Shown: positions 8,149-18,200 of the stretch, one piece after another
Numbering within the stretch: the stretch's first letter is position 1
Layout: the number at the start of each line of letters is the position of its first letter
Source of the DNA: Chitinophagales bacterium
GTDB lineage: Bacteria; Bacteroidota; Bacteroidia; Chitinophagales; Chitinophagaceae
Length of the DNA: 64,000 nucleotides
NCBI GenBank assembly: GCA_020636495.1
Contig: JACJXQ010000008.1
Location: 3,224,001-3,288,000, forward strand
Reading direction: 5' to 3'
Position numbers and translations under genes: made by a program
The notes under the pieces: model-generated
Database searches by the model: none
Told to the model about the DNA's origin: nothing
The model's input: the letters and a program-made list of their open reading frames with translations, nothing else

Positions 8149-8401
8149 ATTTAAGTTTTTAGAGTGAAGGGCTAAAGATAGTTAAAAAACAGACTATTTT
8201 AATTTCTCATTAAGGTTTATTAAGGGAATCTTCCGGGAAACACCCGTTTGTTTAGCTTCTAGTTAAGATTGTGACAATTAAATTTCATTTAGATGACAGA
8301 TCATTAGCTCAGGAGGCAATAAACGCTTACAAATAGTTGACATTCTTATACTTAAACCCTGATCCATAATAGTAACAAAACCGATATTAAGATATTTTAC
8401 T

Positions 8402-8431
8402 TTGAAAAATGTAGAAATTTACGTACATTTG
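8402..8431 (+). promoter_or_regulatory. Bacteroidota-type promoter TTG-N19-TACATTTG
   Basis: TTG at 8402-8404 and TACATTTG at 8424-8431 are 19 bases apart and match the -33/-7 consensus of the phylum. The nearest start codon of a convincing gene is over 500 bases downstream, so this promoter may drive an untranslated RNA or a long leader. Confidence 0.6.
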
Positions 8432-8560
8432 TTATATAAAAATTAAAATATATCGCAGTGAGTACCGATCATACTAATACATTAAACATATGTTATATAA
8501 CTGGTTGTATCTCTTCAATTAGCTGGTCAGTTCAATCACTGTTGTTACAGGAGAAATACC

Positions 8561-8690
8561 ATCAATTACTTAACAACCGAACACAGCGAACTCGTTAAGG
8601 CCGAAAACAATCATCAATTACTTAACAACTGAGCTTGCGAACTCGTTAAGGCCGAAAACAATCATCAATTACTTAACAACACTTAACAAC
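8561..8690 (+). repeat. Tandem 51-52 bp repeat, hairpin-forming
   Basis: The unit beginning ATCAATTACTTAACAAC starts at 8561, 8613 and 8664; the first two copies are complete and the third is only the first 17 bases. Each full unit carries CTTAAC and GTTAAG about 18-19 bases apart (8569-8574 with 8594-8599; 8621-8626 with 8645-8650), so each can fold into a stem-loop. The loop differs between units while the flanks are identical. Confidence 0.85.
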
Positions 8691-8705
8691 TTAAATCACA
8701 AACAG

Positions 8706-8833
8706 ATGAATATCAGTCACTTAATAAAAACAAATACTAACTTCCGGTTAAATAAAATGCTTAACATTTTAAGAAAAAACGGCCCGTTACTTAACAAATA
8801 CGGCCATTATAGCACATTCCCCCATTACCAAAT
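8706..8833 (+). repeat. TTAAC-rich element, copy 1
   Basis: This stretch is related to 53372-53490. By hand count 38 of the first 51 bases match without gaps, and later both have a GCCCGT(T)TACTTAACAA block. The two copies lie upstream of unrelated genes. Whether it is a DNA repeat, an RNA leader or a very short coding frame is open. Confidence 0.5.
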
Positions 8834-8976
8834 TAAAGTAACACACCATTACCCTCCTCCGTCTACATCAGTTTGTCAGCTACATATCATAAAAACCGCA
8901 TTCGTATATCATTTTCGTAAACTTTGGGCTATTATTTTATCTTTGCTCACTTATAATAAATAACTACTGCTAAGCA

Positions 8977-10080
8977 ATGAGACTATTATTGACCGCTTTG
9001 TGTGGCATCGTACTAATGGGGATGTACAGTTGTAAAGAAGATTTTACGGTTGCTGCACCCTACAGGAATATCACCATCGTTTCGGGTATTTTAGACAGGG
9101 CCGACTCTGTGCACTATATCCGCATACAAAAAGCCTTTATGGATGAGAATGGCAGTGCCATAGACATGTCAAAAGTGCCGGACAGCAGTTTCTACCCCCA
9201 GGCCGACCTGGTAGTGACTCTGAATGAGTGGGACAGTGCACGTACCAAAATAACCGGCAGCGTAGTGCTGAACCGCGTAGATATGAACCAGGAAGGAGCG
9301 AATTATGTAAAAGAGCCAGCAATCAGCGAACAGCAGTTCTTTACCATGCCAAACTACGCGTACAAGTTTGAAAATAAAGATCTTCCGTTGAACCCAAGGC
9401 GCTGGTACCAGATGATCATCAACAACAAAAAGACAGGGCTTATAGACTCGTCTGACCTGGTAGGCATCGTCAACAGCGACTCCAACCGCTACCTGGATGG
9501 CTTTTATATACAGGATTTCACCCTGGCGGTGTATAAAGTAGCCTTTACCAGAACCACTACTACATCGCGCTACCGCCTGTTTACCTTCATGCCCCGCAAT
9601 GGCAGGATGGTAGAAGGATATATCCGCTTCAATTATGTAGATAAAGACATCACAACAGGCGCCAAAACACGCAGGTATGTAGACTATAAATTTGATGAGG
9701 AACTGGCTGTAACCAAAGCAGGTTCCAGCTTCGAGCTGAGCACTCTGAATTCTGATATTTATGGTTTCCTGTACTCGTCCATCGGGCCGGCACCGGAAAA
9801 TATCGAGCGATATATGGACAGTTGCGACCTGTTTATTTATGCTGCCAGCCCTGAAATATATTATTACAAGACCATCAACCTGGGTCAGGCCGGCGGCCTG
9901 ACAGGGGATAATATCCAACCCAACTACACCAATTTCAAGGGCAGTAATGTATTGGGTGTGCTGGGATCAAGGGGTGTTAGAACTTATTACAACGCTGCTA
10001 TTGAGAAAGTTACGCTGGATTCGCTGATGATCAACCCAACTACAGAATCGCTGCGTATACGTGGTGTGTCAGAGGATTGA
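8977..10080 (+). CDS. DUF4249-like outer-membrane lipoprotein
   Basis: This 367-residue predicted lipoprotein has a signal peptide ending in GMYSC (Cys19). The mature part opens with a strand-rich domain (ITIVSGILDRADSVHYIRIQ) and ends with SNVLGVLGSRGVRTYYNAAI, a layout like the Bacteroidota DUF4249 lipoproteins, which are often linked to TonB-dependent receptors. No receptor gene is adjacent here. The family call is tentative. A -7-like TATCTTTG box lies at 8938-8945, and a good terminator follows. Confidence 0.65.
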   Translation: MRLLLTALCGIVLMGMYSCKEDFTVAAPYRNITIVSGILDRADSVHYIRIQKAFMDENGSAIDMSKVPDSSFYPQADLVVTLNEWDSARTKITGSVVLNRVDMNQEGANYVKEPAISEQQFFTMPNYAYKFENKDLPLNPRRWYQMIINNKKTGLIDSSDLVGIVNSDSNRYLDGFYIQDFTLAVYKVAFTRTTTTSRYRLFTFMPRNGRMVEGYIRFNYVDKDITTGAKTRRYVDYKFDEELAVTKAGSSFELSTLNSDIYGFLYSSIGPAPENIERYMDSCDLFIYAASPEIYYYKTINLGQAGGLTGDNIQPNYTNFKGSNVLGVLGSRGVRTYYNAAIEKVTLDSLMINPTTESLRIRGVSED

Positions 10081-10108
10081 CAATATTACATTTAAACTTC
10101 ATTCATAA

Positions 10109-10139
10109 TGCCTTAATGTACCAACATTAGGGCATTTTT
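10109..10139 (+). terminator. Intrinsic terminator before dnaK
   Basis: TGCCTTAATGT (10109-10119), loop ACCA, ACATTAGGGCA (10124-10134, one G-T pair), then TTTTT. It closes the lipoprotein unit. Confidence 0.85.
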
Positions 10140-10259
10140 GTTTCAGATTGACAGTATGGCTGACATTATTACCGAAGATTGGCAAATGGCATGTGTATTG
10201 ACATATAGACAGTACAGCGAAAGCTGAATTACTAATTACAACAACAAGGAAAATATATT

Positions 10260-12161
10260 ATGGGAAAAATTATTGGAATAGATCTGGGTACAACCAACTC
10301 ATGCGTTGCAGTAATGGAAGGAAATGAGCCGGTAGTTATAGCAAATGACGAAGGCCGCCGTACTACCCCTTCGGTAGTAGCTTTTTTAAAGAACGGAGAG
10401 CGTAAAGTGGGCGACCCCGCTAAGCGCCAGGCCATTACCAACCCGCACAACACCATCATGTCCATCAAGCGTTTCATGGGACGTATGTACAATGAAATAG
10501 GCGATGAAATGGAACACTCAGCTTATAAAGTGGTGAAAGGTGACAACAACACCCCTCGTGTGGATATTGATGGCCGCATGTACACCCCGCAGGAAATATC
10601 GGCAATGATCCTGCAAAAGATGAAGAAAACAGCCGAAGAGTTCCTGGGACAGGATGTAACCGAAGCGGTAGTAACCGTACCTGCCTACTTTAACGATGCT
10701 CAGCGCCAGGCTACCAAAGAAGCCGGTGAGATAGCAGGACTGACAGTACGCCGTATTATCAACGAGCCTACAGCTGCGGCGCTGGCTTACGGACTGGACA
10801 AACAACATAAAGACAGCAAGATAGTTGTATTCGACCTGGGTGGCGGTACGTTTGACGTATCAGTACTCGAACTGGGCGATGGTATATTCGAAGTAAAATC
10901 AACCAACGGTGATACGCACCTGGGGGGTGATGACTTTGATAAAGTGATCATGGACTGGCTGGCAGACGAGTTTAAGGCTGACGAAGCTATAGACCTGCGC
11001 AAAGACCCTATGGCATGGCAGCGCCTGAAAGAAAGTGCTGAAAAAGCCAAGATAGAGCTGTCTTCTTCTCAGGAAACAGAGATCAACCTGCCATATATTA
11101 CAGCTGTTGACGGGGTGCCTAAACACCTGGTACGCAAACTGAGCCGCTCTAAATTCGAGTCGCTGGCAGACAGCCTGGTACAGCGTACACTGGAGCCATG
11201 CCAGAAAGCATTGAAAGATGCCGGCATGAATCCTTCTGACATTGACGAAGTGATACTGGTAGGTGGTTCTACACGTATCCCTAAAATACAGGAAGTAGTA
11301 GAAAAATTCTTTGGCAAAAAGCCGAACAAGAGCGTAAACCCTGACGAAGTAGTAGCAATAGGTGCCGCGATACAGGGTGGTGTACTGACAGGTGATGTAA
11401 AAGACGTACTGCTGCTGGACGTTACACCGCTTTCTCTGGGTATCGAAACTATGGGTGGCGTGATGACCAAACTGATAGAGGCCAACACAACCATACCTAC
11501 CAAGAAGAGCGAAACATTCTCTACCGCTGCTGATAATCAGCCAAGTGTTGAGATCAACGTTCTGCAAGGTGAACGCCCGATGTCGAAAGACAACAAATCG
11601 CTGGGACGCTTCATACTGGACGGCATACCACCGGCACCACGCGGCGTACCCCAGGTTGAAGTAACCTTCGACATTGATGCGAACGGTATATTGAATGTAA
11701 GTGCGAAAGATAAAGGCACCGGCAAACAACAGAACATACGCATCGAAGCAGGTAGCGGTCTGAGCAAAGAAGAGATAGAAAAAATGAAGAACGAGGCCAA
11801 AGCAAACGAAGAAGCGGACAAGAAAGTACGCGAGCGCGTTGAGAAAATGAACATGGCAGACGGCCTGGTATTCCAGTCAGAAAAACAACTGAAAGAGTAT
11901 GGCGACAAACTGCCTGCCGATCAGAAATCTACTATCGAAGCGGCTGTAGCCAAGCTGAAAGAAGCACACAAAGCTGAAGATATGGACAACATTGACAAGG
12001 CAATGGAAGAGCTGAACAATGCATGGCAGGCTGCCAGCCAGCACATGTACAACGATCAGGGTGCAGGCCAGCAGGGACAACCCCAGCCTGAAGGAAATGC
12101 AGGTGGCGCTGATGATGTTTCGGACGTAGAGTTTGAAGAAGTAAAAGAAGACGGTAAGTAA
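10260..12161 (+). CDS. dnaK: Chaperone DnaK (Hsp70)
   Basis: This 633-residue Hsp70 is an ATP-driven folding chaperone working with DnaJ and GrpE. The nucleotide-binding domain occupies about residues 1-380 (IGIDLGTTNSCVAV at the start, then DLGGGTFDVSVLELGDG and EPTAAALAYG), the substrate-binding domain follows (LLLDVTPLSLGIETMGG), and the Gly/Gln-rich tail ends in VEFEEVKEDGK. Length is normal. It is monocistronic: neither dnaJ nor grpE is adjacent, and terminators flank it on both sides. Confidence 0.99.
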   Translation: MGKIIGIDLGTTNSCVAVMEGNEPVVIANDEGRRTTPSVVAFLKNGERKVGDPAKRQAITNPHNTIMSIKRFMGRMYNEIGDEMEHSAYKVVKGDNNTPRVDIDGRMYTPQEISAMILQKMKKTAEEFLGQDVTEAVVTVPAYFNDAQRQATKEAGEIAGLTVRRIINEPTAAALAYGLDKQHKDSKIVVFDLGGGTFDVSVLELGDGIFEVKSTNGDTHLGGDDFDKVIMDWLADEFKADEAIDLRKDPMAWQRLKESAEKAKIELSSSQETEINLPYITAVDGVPKHLVRKLSRSKFESLADSLVQRTLEPCQKALKDAGMNPSDIDEVILVGGSTRIPKIQEVVEKFFGKKPNKSVNPDEVVAIGAAIQGGVLTGDVKDVLLLDVTPLSLGIETMGGVMTKLIEANTTIPTKKSETFSTAADNQPSVEINVLQGERPMSKDNKSLGRFILDGIPPAPRGVPQVEVTFDIDANGILNVSAKDKGTGKQQNIRIEAGSGLSKEEIEKMKNEAKANEEADKKVRERVEKMNMADGLVFQSEKQLKEYGDKLPADQKSTIEAAVAKLKEAHKAEDMDNIDKAMEELNNAWQAASQHMYNDQGAGQQGQPQPEGNAGGADDVSDVEFEEVKEDGK

Positions 12162-12172
12162 TACTTACCCGG

Positions 12173-12221
12173 TCTAATAAATAAAAATGCCGCCTGATAG
12201 GCGGCATTTTTATTTATTAGA
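12173..12221 (+). terminator. dnaK terminator, 23-bp perfect stem
   Basis: The arms 12173-12195 and 12199-12221 are exact complements with a three-base loop GAT. The GC core TGCCGCCT is followed by TTTTTATTT. It is unusually long for an intrinsic terminator and works in both directions. Confidence 0.92.
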
Positions 12222-12278
12222 CAAATAGAATATGAAATATGTAAATTTACTTGCTTGTAGACATCATAATAGCTACGT

Positions 12279-12695
12279 ATGCGTAATAAATTTACCCACT
12301 TAAAAACATATCAATACAAACGGATCGTAGATGCAAAGCTCTTCATCGATGATAACTTTATCGATACGATAGATATAAATAGTATAGCGCTGAAAGCAAG
12401 TTTCTCAAAATTTCATTTCTTACGTCTATTCAAAAAAGTCTACGGAAGTTCTCCTCATCAATATATCATCAATAAGCGTATCGGACATGCAAAACTTGAA
12501 TTGAAAAGAACAAATAAATCCGTCTCAGAAATATGTCTACATACCGGATTTGATAGCCCGGCGTCCTTTTCTCATCTTTTCAAGAAAATGACCACAGTAT
12601 CTCCAACTGAGTATCGCAGGATCATAAGAGCGAATGAACAAATACTCAAAATAAAACCACTCAGCGGGGTTCCGGGGTGCTTTCAGTTGATATAG
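12279..12695 (+). CDS. AraC-type HTH-only regulator
   Basis: This 138-residue protein consists almost entirely of an AraC/XylS double helix-turn-helix domain (about residues 18-118). ASFSKFHFLRLFKKVYGSSP forms the first half with its linker, and ICLHTGFDSPASFSHLFKKM the second, followed by the conserved SPTEYRR end. There is no sensory N-terminal domain, which normally exceeds 150 residues in the family. It stands 74 bases before a VOC-family gene in the same direction and may regulate it; that link is only positional. Confidence 0.87.
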   Translation: MRNKFTHLKTYQYKRIVDAKLFIDDNFIDTIDINSIALKASFSKFHFLRLFKKVYGSSPHQYIINKRIGHAKLELKRTNKSVSEICLHTGFDSPASFSHLFKKMTTVSPTEYRRIIRANEQILKIKPLSGVPGCFQLI

Positions 12696-12768
12696 CAAAA
12701 TATAAAAAAGCAATTTTTGACAAGACCGTTTTTACTTTCGATGCTAAGTTTGTTGAAAACATAACCAT

Positions 12769-13179
12769 ATGATCAGCAAATTAACACATACGTTCATTTA
12801 TGTCTCAGACCAGGATGAGTCTGTAACGTTTTACACCGAAATATTAGGTTTTGAATTGAAAGCAAATATACCCCTGGGCCCGGATAAGAAATGGGTTACA
12901 GTATCACCACCTGCCAATAAGGATTTAGAGATCGTTTTAATGAAAGCATCAGAAGGACCATTCTATACACGTGAAATGGCGGAAGAAATCAATCAAATGG
13001 TATCAAATGGTACACTTGGATGGTGCGTTTTCGAATGCAAGGATATTTATGCCACTTATGAGGAACTAAAAAGGAAAGGTGTAATATTTAAGGCTCCGCC
13101 TATGGAAACGCCTTCAGGCGTTTCAGCCAGTTTCAAGGATAATTCAGGCAATTGGTTTAGTCTTAACCAATCTGCGTGA
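12769..13179 (+). CDS. VOC-superfamily (glyoxalase-like) protein
   Basis: This 136-residue protein has the paired beta-alpha-beta-beta-beta layout of the vicinal oxygen chelate fold: HTFIYVSDQDESVTFYTEILGFEL at the start and GWCVFECKDIYATYEELKRKGV in the second half, ending FKDNSGNWFSL. His7 may be one metal ligand, and Glu residues at the ends of the repeats would be the others. Members include glyoxalases, fosfomycin-resistance enzymes and dioxygenase-like proteins; the substrate is not assignable. TAAGTTTG at 12745-12752 is a possible -7 box. Confidence 0.85.
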   Translation: MISKLTHTFIYVSDQDESVTFYTEILGFELKANIPLGPDKKWVTVSPPANKDLEIVLMKASEGPFYTREMAEEINQMVSNGTLGWCVFECKDIYATYEELKRKGVIFKAPPMETPSGVSASFKDNSGNWFSLNQSA

Positions 13180-13253
13180 TAGCTAACATATTGCCCATTC
13201 TATAAAGCGAAAGAACTTACTTTTCAGTAACTTTCGGCAACAGCTGGAAAGAT

Positions 13254-14237
13254 ATGGGTAACAAGATCAGTAAAATAGGCATCATGACATCGGGAGGTGA
13301 TAGCCCGGGCATGAACGCAGCCGTCCGTGCAGCCGTACGAACAGCCATCTATAATAATATTGAGGTGTACGGTATTTACCGAGGATACCAGGGCATGATA
13401 GAGGGAGATATCTTCCACATGCAGACAACTGATGTGTCAGACATTATTCAACGTGGAGGTACGATACTGAAGACTGCACGTAGCAAAGAGTTCATGACCG
13501 ATGCAGGCATGCAAAAGGCATATGAACAATTACAGCAACACGGCATTGAAGCATTGGTAATGATAGGCGGCGATGGTACATTCAGGGGTGCTGTGAACTT
13601 TTTCAAAAAGTACACTATTCCCGCAATAGGCATGCCGGGTACCATTGACAAAGACCTGGCCGGAACTGACTTTACCATTGGTTTTGATACAGCTGTTAAT
13701 ACCGCAGTAGATGCGATAGACAAAATAAGAGATACCGCCGAGGCACACGACCGTCTGTTTATAGTAGAGGTGATGGGGCGAGATGCCGGGTATATTGCTT
13801 TGCACAGTGGTATTGCCTGCGGAGCTGAGGATATACTGATACCGGAGACCATTACCAATATAGAAGATGTACTGAACAGAATAGACCATGACGAACGCAG
13901 AAAAAAAACAGTGCATATACTGGTAGTGGCTGAAGGTGACGACTTTGGCGGTGCTGAAGATGTGAAGAGAAAAGTGCTTGAGCGTTTCCCGAACAAAGAT
14001 GTACGCGCTACCATACTCGGGCATATACAACGTGGCGGCAGTCCCACATGCGCCGACAGGATACTTGCCAGCAGACTGGGCTATGCATCTGTAAATGCAT
14101 TGATAGAAGGCAAAACACAAATGATGGCGGGCATCATCAACGGACAGGTGGTTTTCACGCCGTTTGAAGAGGTAGTGAAACAAAACGCTATTGTAAGCGA
14201 TGATATGCTGGACATGATAAGGGTACTTTCTACATGA
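13254..14237 (+). CDS. pfkA: 6-phosphofructokinase
   Basis: This 327-residue glycolytic kinase converts fructose 6-phosphate to the 1,6-bisphosphate. Motifs in order are TSGGDSPGMNA (residue 13 on), IGGDGTFRGA (about 103-112), PGTIDKDLAGTDFTIGFDTA (about 126-145) with both catalytic Asp, VEVMGRDAGYIAL and LGHIQRGGSP. Gly follows GGD and Gly precedes TID, as in ATP- rather than diphosphate-dependent enzymes; Lys in place of the usual Asn in TIDND is a small departure. It overlaps the next gene by ATGA, so the two are coupled. Confidence 0.97.
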   Translation: MGNKISKIGIMTSGGDSPGMNAAVRAAVRTAIYNNIEVYGIYRGYQGMIEGDIFHMQTTDVSDIIQRGGTILKTARSKEFMTDAGMQKAYEQLQQHGIEALVMIGGDGTFRGAVNFFKKYTIPAIGMPGTIDKDLAGTDFTIGFDTAVNTAVDAIDKIRDTAEAHDRLFIVEVMGRDAGYIALHSGIACGAEDILIPETITNIEDVLNRIDHDERRKKTVHILVVAEGDDFGGAEDVKRKVLERFPNKDVRATILGHIQRGGSPTCADRILASRLGYASVNALIEGKTQMMAGIINGQVVFTPFEEVVKQNAIVSDDMLDMIRVLST

Positions 14238-15205
14238 GAAACAAAATAAACTTACCGCTGCTGCTACTCATATTCGTATTGGGCAGTTGCGAGGCAAAGG
14301 ACAATAAAAAATCTTATACAGTTGCATTCTATAATGTTGAGAACCTTTTTGATACTGTAGATGACCCTGCAACCAATGATGACGAATTTACCCCCAAGGG
14401 AGCATACCGTTATACTGAGAAGGTATATAAACAGAAGATACACAATATAGCCACAGTAATAGGTAAACTGGATGCTGCTATAATAGGGCTGGCAGAAGTA
14501 GAGAACAGCACTGTGCTGAATGAGCTCATTCAGCAACCCGAGTTGCAAAAACGTCATTACAAATACGCATGGTTCAACAGCCAAGACCCCAGGGGTATTG
14601 ACGTAGCCCTACTGTACGATACCGATATCTTCAGCCTGGTAAGATCGTACACGATACCTGTAAAAATGAAAGGCCTGCACACTCGTGACGTACTGTATGT
14701 ATGTGGTGTATTGCAAGACGACACAATACACATATTGGTCAATCACTGGCCCTCAAGAAGGGAAGGCGTTCGGGAATCAGAGCCCAAACGTATTGCCGTG
14801 GCAAAAGTGAATAAAAAAGTGGTTGACTCATTGCTGGGCAGAAATAGTCAAAGCAATATCATTATCATGGGAGATATGAATGACAACCCGGACAACAACA
14901 GCATTGCACAGGTATTGGGGGCAAGCTCTAAAGGAAAGCTGAATAACCCGTGGCTATCAGGCTTTCAATCAGGCAAAGGCACCTCCGTATATCAAAAACA
15001 ATGGGATCATTTTGACCAGATAATTATTTCACGTTCATTAAGCGGAAATAAAGGCCTGCATATGGAGTCAGCAAAAATATTCGATGCAGATTTTATCAGG
15101 AATACAAAATTTGAAGACGCTTACCCATTACGTTCTTTCAAAGGATATAACTGGGTCAATGGCTACAGCGACCATTTGCCGATATATATCAGGTTAATAA
15201 AATAA
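14234..15205 (+). CDS. Endonuclease/exonuclease/phosphatase-fold lipoprotein
   Basis: This 323-residue protein has a lipoprotein signal (LGSC, Cys19) followed by the EEP fold: VAFYNVENLFDTVDD near residue 30, IGLAEVEN (catalytic Glu), VNHWPSRREG, IIMGDMNDNPDN and the final GYSDHLPIYI with the catalytic Asp-His. These enzymes cut phosphodiester bonds in nucleic acids or phospholipid head groups. An exported, membrane-anchored form suggests extracytoplasmic nucleic acid or phosphoester breakdown. It overlaps pfkA by four bases and converges with the SNF2 gene. Confidence 0.9.
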   Translation: MRNKINLPLLLLIFVLGSCEAKDNKKSYTVAFYNVENLFDTVDDPATNDDEFTPKGAYRYTEKVYKQKIHNIATVIGKLDAAIIGLAEVENSTVLNELIQQPELQKRHYKYAWFNSQDPRGIDVALLYDTDIFSLVRSYTIPVKMKGLHTRDVLYVCGVLQDDTIHILVNHWPSRREGVRESEPKRIAVAKVNKKVVDSLLGRNSQSNIIIMGDMNDNPDNNSIAQVLGASSKGKLNNPWLSGFQSGKGTSVYQKQWDHFDQIIISRSLSGNKGLHMESAKIFDADFIRNTKFEDAYPLRSFKGYNWVNGYSDHLPIYIRLIK

Positions 15206-15208
15206 CTG

Positions 15209-18200
15209 TTAGCTGAACAGGAATGCAATATCTTCCTGTGTTAGTTTCTTAAGCATGGCATTATCTTCAGACACCAGGTCGCTGGCAAGAGCACGCTTGC
15301 GCTCCTGTAGTATCAACATTTTTTCTTCAATAGTGTCTTTACAGATCAACCTGTAGGCAAAAATATTTTTTGTCTGCCCTATACGGTGCGTACGGTCAAT
15401 GGCTTGCTGTTCTACCGCGGGATTCCACCATGGGTCTACTATATACACATAATCTGCCGCGGTAAGGTTAAGACCTATACCACCGGCCTTTAGCGATATG
15501 AGGAACACCCTGCAAGACTCATCGTTCTGGAAACGTTGTATCTCCCGCTCTCTTTCCGTAGCGCCTGTGCTACCATCAAAGTAGGCATATGGTATTTTTT
15601 CTTTTTCCAGCTTCTGCCTGATCAGCCCTAACATACCCAGGAACTGCGAGAATATCAGCACCTTGTGGTTACCGGTGTTTTCCGTTATCTCTCTTGACAA
15701 CTCATCCAGTTTCACGGAGTGGTTCTCATACCGTTCATCTTCATTAAGTATTGCCGGCGAATCGCAAATCTGGCGTAGCTTGGTAAGGCCCTGTAATATG
15801 TGCATCTGCGACTTCTGCATACCTTGCTGTTCTATCATACCCAGTATCTGCGACTGGTAGGCACTCCTGAAATGTTCGTACACTTTGCGTTGCTCTTTCT
15901 CCATTTCGCAATACAACAGTGTCTCTGTTTTTTCAGGCAGGTCTTTGGCCACCTGTTCTTTAGTGCGGCGCAACAGGAATGGGTAGGTCAGTTTCTTCAA
16001 TTGGTCTACTATCTCGCGTTCCTGGAATTTATCTATAGGTGTAGCAAACTCGTTCATGAAAAACTCCCTGCTACCCAGTATACCGGGGTTCAGGAAGTTG
16101 AGCTGTGCGTAAAGGTCAAATGTGTTATTCTGCACGGGTGTACCGCTGAGTGCCAACCTGTTTTTTGTGTTCAGTAACAAAGAGGCCTTGGCCACCTGCG
16201 ATTGCGGATTTTTGATAGACTGCGATTCATCCAGCAGTGCATAATCAAAAGGCATTTCTTTCAGCATCCTGATATCACTACGCATAGTACCGTAGGTAGT
16301 AATAATGATATCAAAATCAACAAACTCCTCAGGGTTAAGCGTGCGCTTGGGTCCGTGGTGTATCTTGTAAGTAATATTCGGTGTAAATTTTTGTATCTCT
16401 TTCTCCCAGTTGTATATCAGCGTGGTAGGACAAACGACCAGGAACTTAGCCCCTGCATGTTTCTCCTTGTAGTGTAAAAAGAAAGCCAAAGCCTGCACGG
16501 TTTTACCAAGACCCATATCATCTGCCAAAATACCGCCCCAGCCTGCTTCGTTGAGAAACACCAGCCATTGGAAACCAGCCAACTGGTAGGGTCTCAGTGA
16601 TGCCTTCAGCGATGCCGGCGGTTTCATATCACTGAAGTTATTATCAATAATGTGCGACAACTTTTCTTTCTTCTGCTCCAGCTCTTCTACCATGGCATCT
16701 TCGTCCAGGTCTTCCAGCATCTCGTCCAGCACACTGAAGTGGAATTTCTTCAACCTTAATTTGCCCCCCTTCTCCTCACCCATTTTTATAAGGAGCGCAT
16801 ATTTCTGCAACCACTCTTCAGGCAATAACCCTATTGAGCCATCACCCAGCTTGATGAAATTCTGTTTTTGTTTAATGGCGCGTTTCACATCTGTGATACC
16901 TACTGCCTGATCGCCAAAAACGAGCTCTACTGTCGTATCGAACCAGTCTATGCCGCTGCCTACTGTAATGCGTGTTTTTGGTTTATTGGTATTGATGCGC
17001 AGGTTCTTCAGCTGTTCAAAACCAAACAACTCCACGTTCCAATCCTTCATTTCTTCTACAAAACGGAAGAACCAGTTTTGTGCCAGTACTGATGTAGCAA
17101 TGATATAAAAGAAGTTTTCTCTCATATTCTGCTGCATATCCGTATGCAGGTTACGCAGCATATGAATAAAGTTCTGCTCGTCGTCCTCGTTGCGCTGTAT
17201 CACTTTTACGATACCATCTTTCGGCTCTATCACATCGCCAAAGAACCCCCATTCTATTTCCACACCTGCGTACACAAAGGCGGGTTTCAATACCAGCATT
17301 TGTTCTCGTTCACGCAGATACAGCCTGTACTCCGGTTTTACTTTATCCAGCCTTTCTATTATCTCCTCGTCAAACACCACATGCACCAGTTGGCTCCACT
17401 TCATCAGTTTCTCCGACAAGAAATTATTCCACTCATCTGCAGCTACAGTGATCCTGCCATCCGGCATGAAATCATCCATAAGCGCCACCTCTGCCTGGCT
17501 GGAGAGTGCATATATCCTGAAATCATGTTCTGCCAATGCATTGTTCAGCAGCTTCACCTCGTTAAAGGGAATGTATGTATCCTCCACATTCCACGATAAC
17601 TCCACTTCATAATTATCGTTTTTCTTTACAACACTCAACTGCGGGTGTATCTTTTTGCCGGTAAACTCTATCGCTTCTATTGTTTTAGAAGACAATCCAC
17701 CCGCACCACGATTGATAAAACAAAGGTGATGACCGGAATAACGGTCCAGTAGCTTCTGATATTTAGGCAACAGGTACTCCCATACCTGTTCTTTTACTTC
17801 CTCGTTAGGTACATCTTTCAGCACCTGGTGATAGTCGTCATACAGGTCGCCGAAGGGCAGGTTCTTTTTCAGGTATTTCATTACCTCTATAGGATGAAAC
17901 TTCCTGGTGGCAGGAATCAGCTCACGTTCATCATGCCTGTATTTGTGCGCATTGATATATTGCTGCAATTCCAGTACTTCAATACCATTAATAAACCCCT
18001 TGTTCTCACTTTCTTCATCGGTTACACCACTCACCAGGGCTACATTCACAAACGGATACCAATTAGCACTTGTATCCAGCACAATGCCCAGACGTGCCTG
18101 TGCGGGTTTCTCGGGCGCCTCCATCTCTGCTAATACAGGCTCTTGTTTTTGCTGTGCCACTACTTTAGGTTCTGTAGATGGTGCTGATATTTTTTTGATA

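Larger units (their letters stand above)
8149..8976. other. Long untranslated region with tandem repeats
   Basis: These 828 bases between a leftward and a rightward gene hold a good promoter (8402-8431), tandem 51-52 bp hairpin repeats (8561-8690), a TTAAC-rich element (8706-8833) related to one before rpoN, and a -7-like box TATCTTTG (8938-8945) for the next gene. An 85-codon open frame at 8706-8963 overlaps that box and has no convincing protein character. A non-coding transcript starting near 8437 is possible. Confidence 0.55.

Noticed and set aside
8561..8690. CRISPR array
   Set aside because: Units follow each other directly with a period of 51-52 bases, there are only two full copies, and no unique spacers or cas genes are present.
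8706..8963. 85-residue protein
   Set aside because: The frame overlaps the likely promoter of the next gene, composition is unlike a folded protein, and the similarity to 53372-53490 includes frame-shifting gaps.
10187..10202. Sigma-54 promoter before dnaK
   Set aside because: TGGCATG-N4-TTGAC resembles the -24/-12 pattern and rpoN is in the window, but the nearly invariant GC of the -12 element is GA here.
10899..11729. 276-residue leftward frame opposite dnaK
   Set aside because: Antisense shadow of dnaK with Tyr/Phe/Cys-rich nonsense composition.
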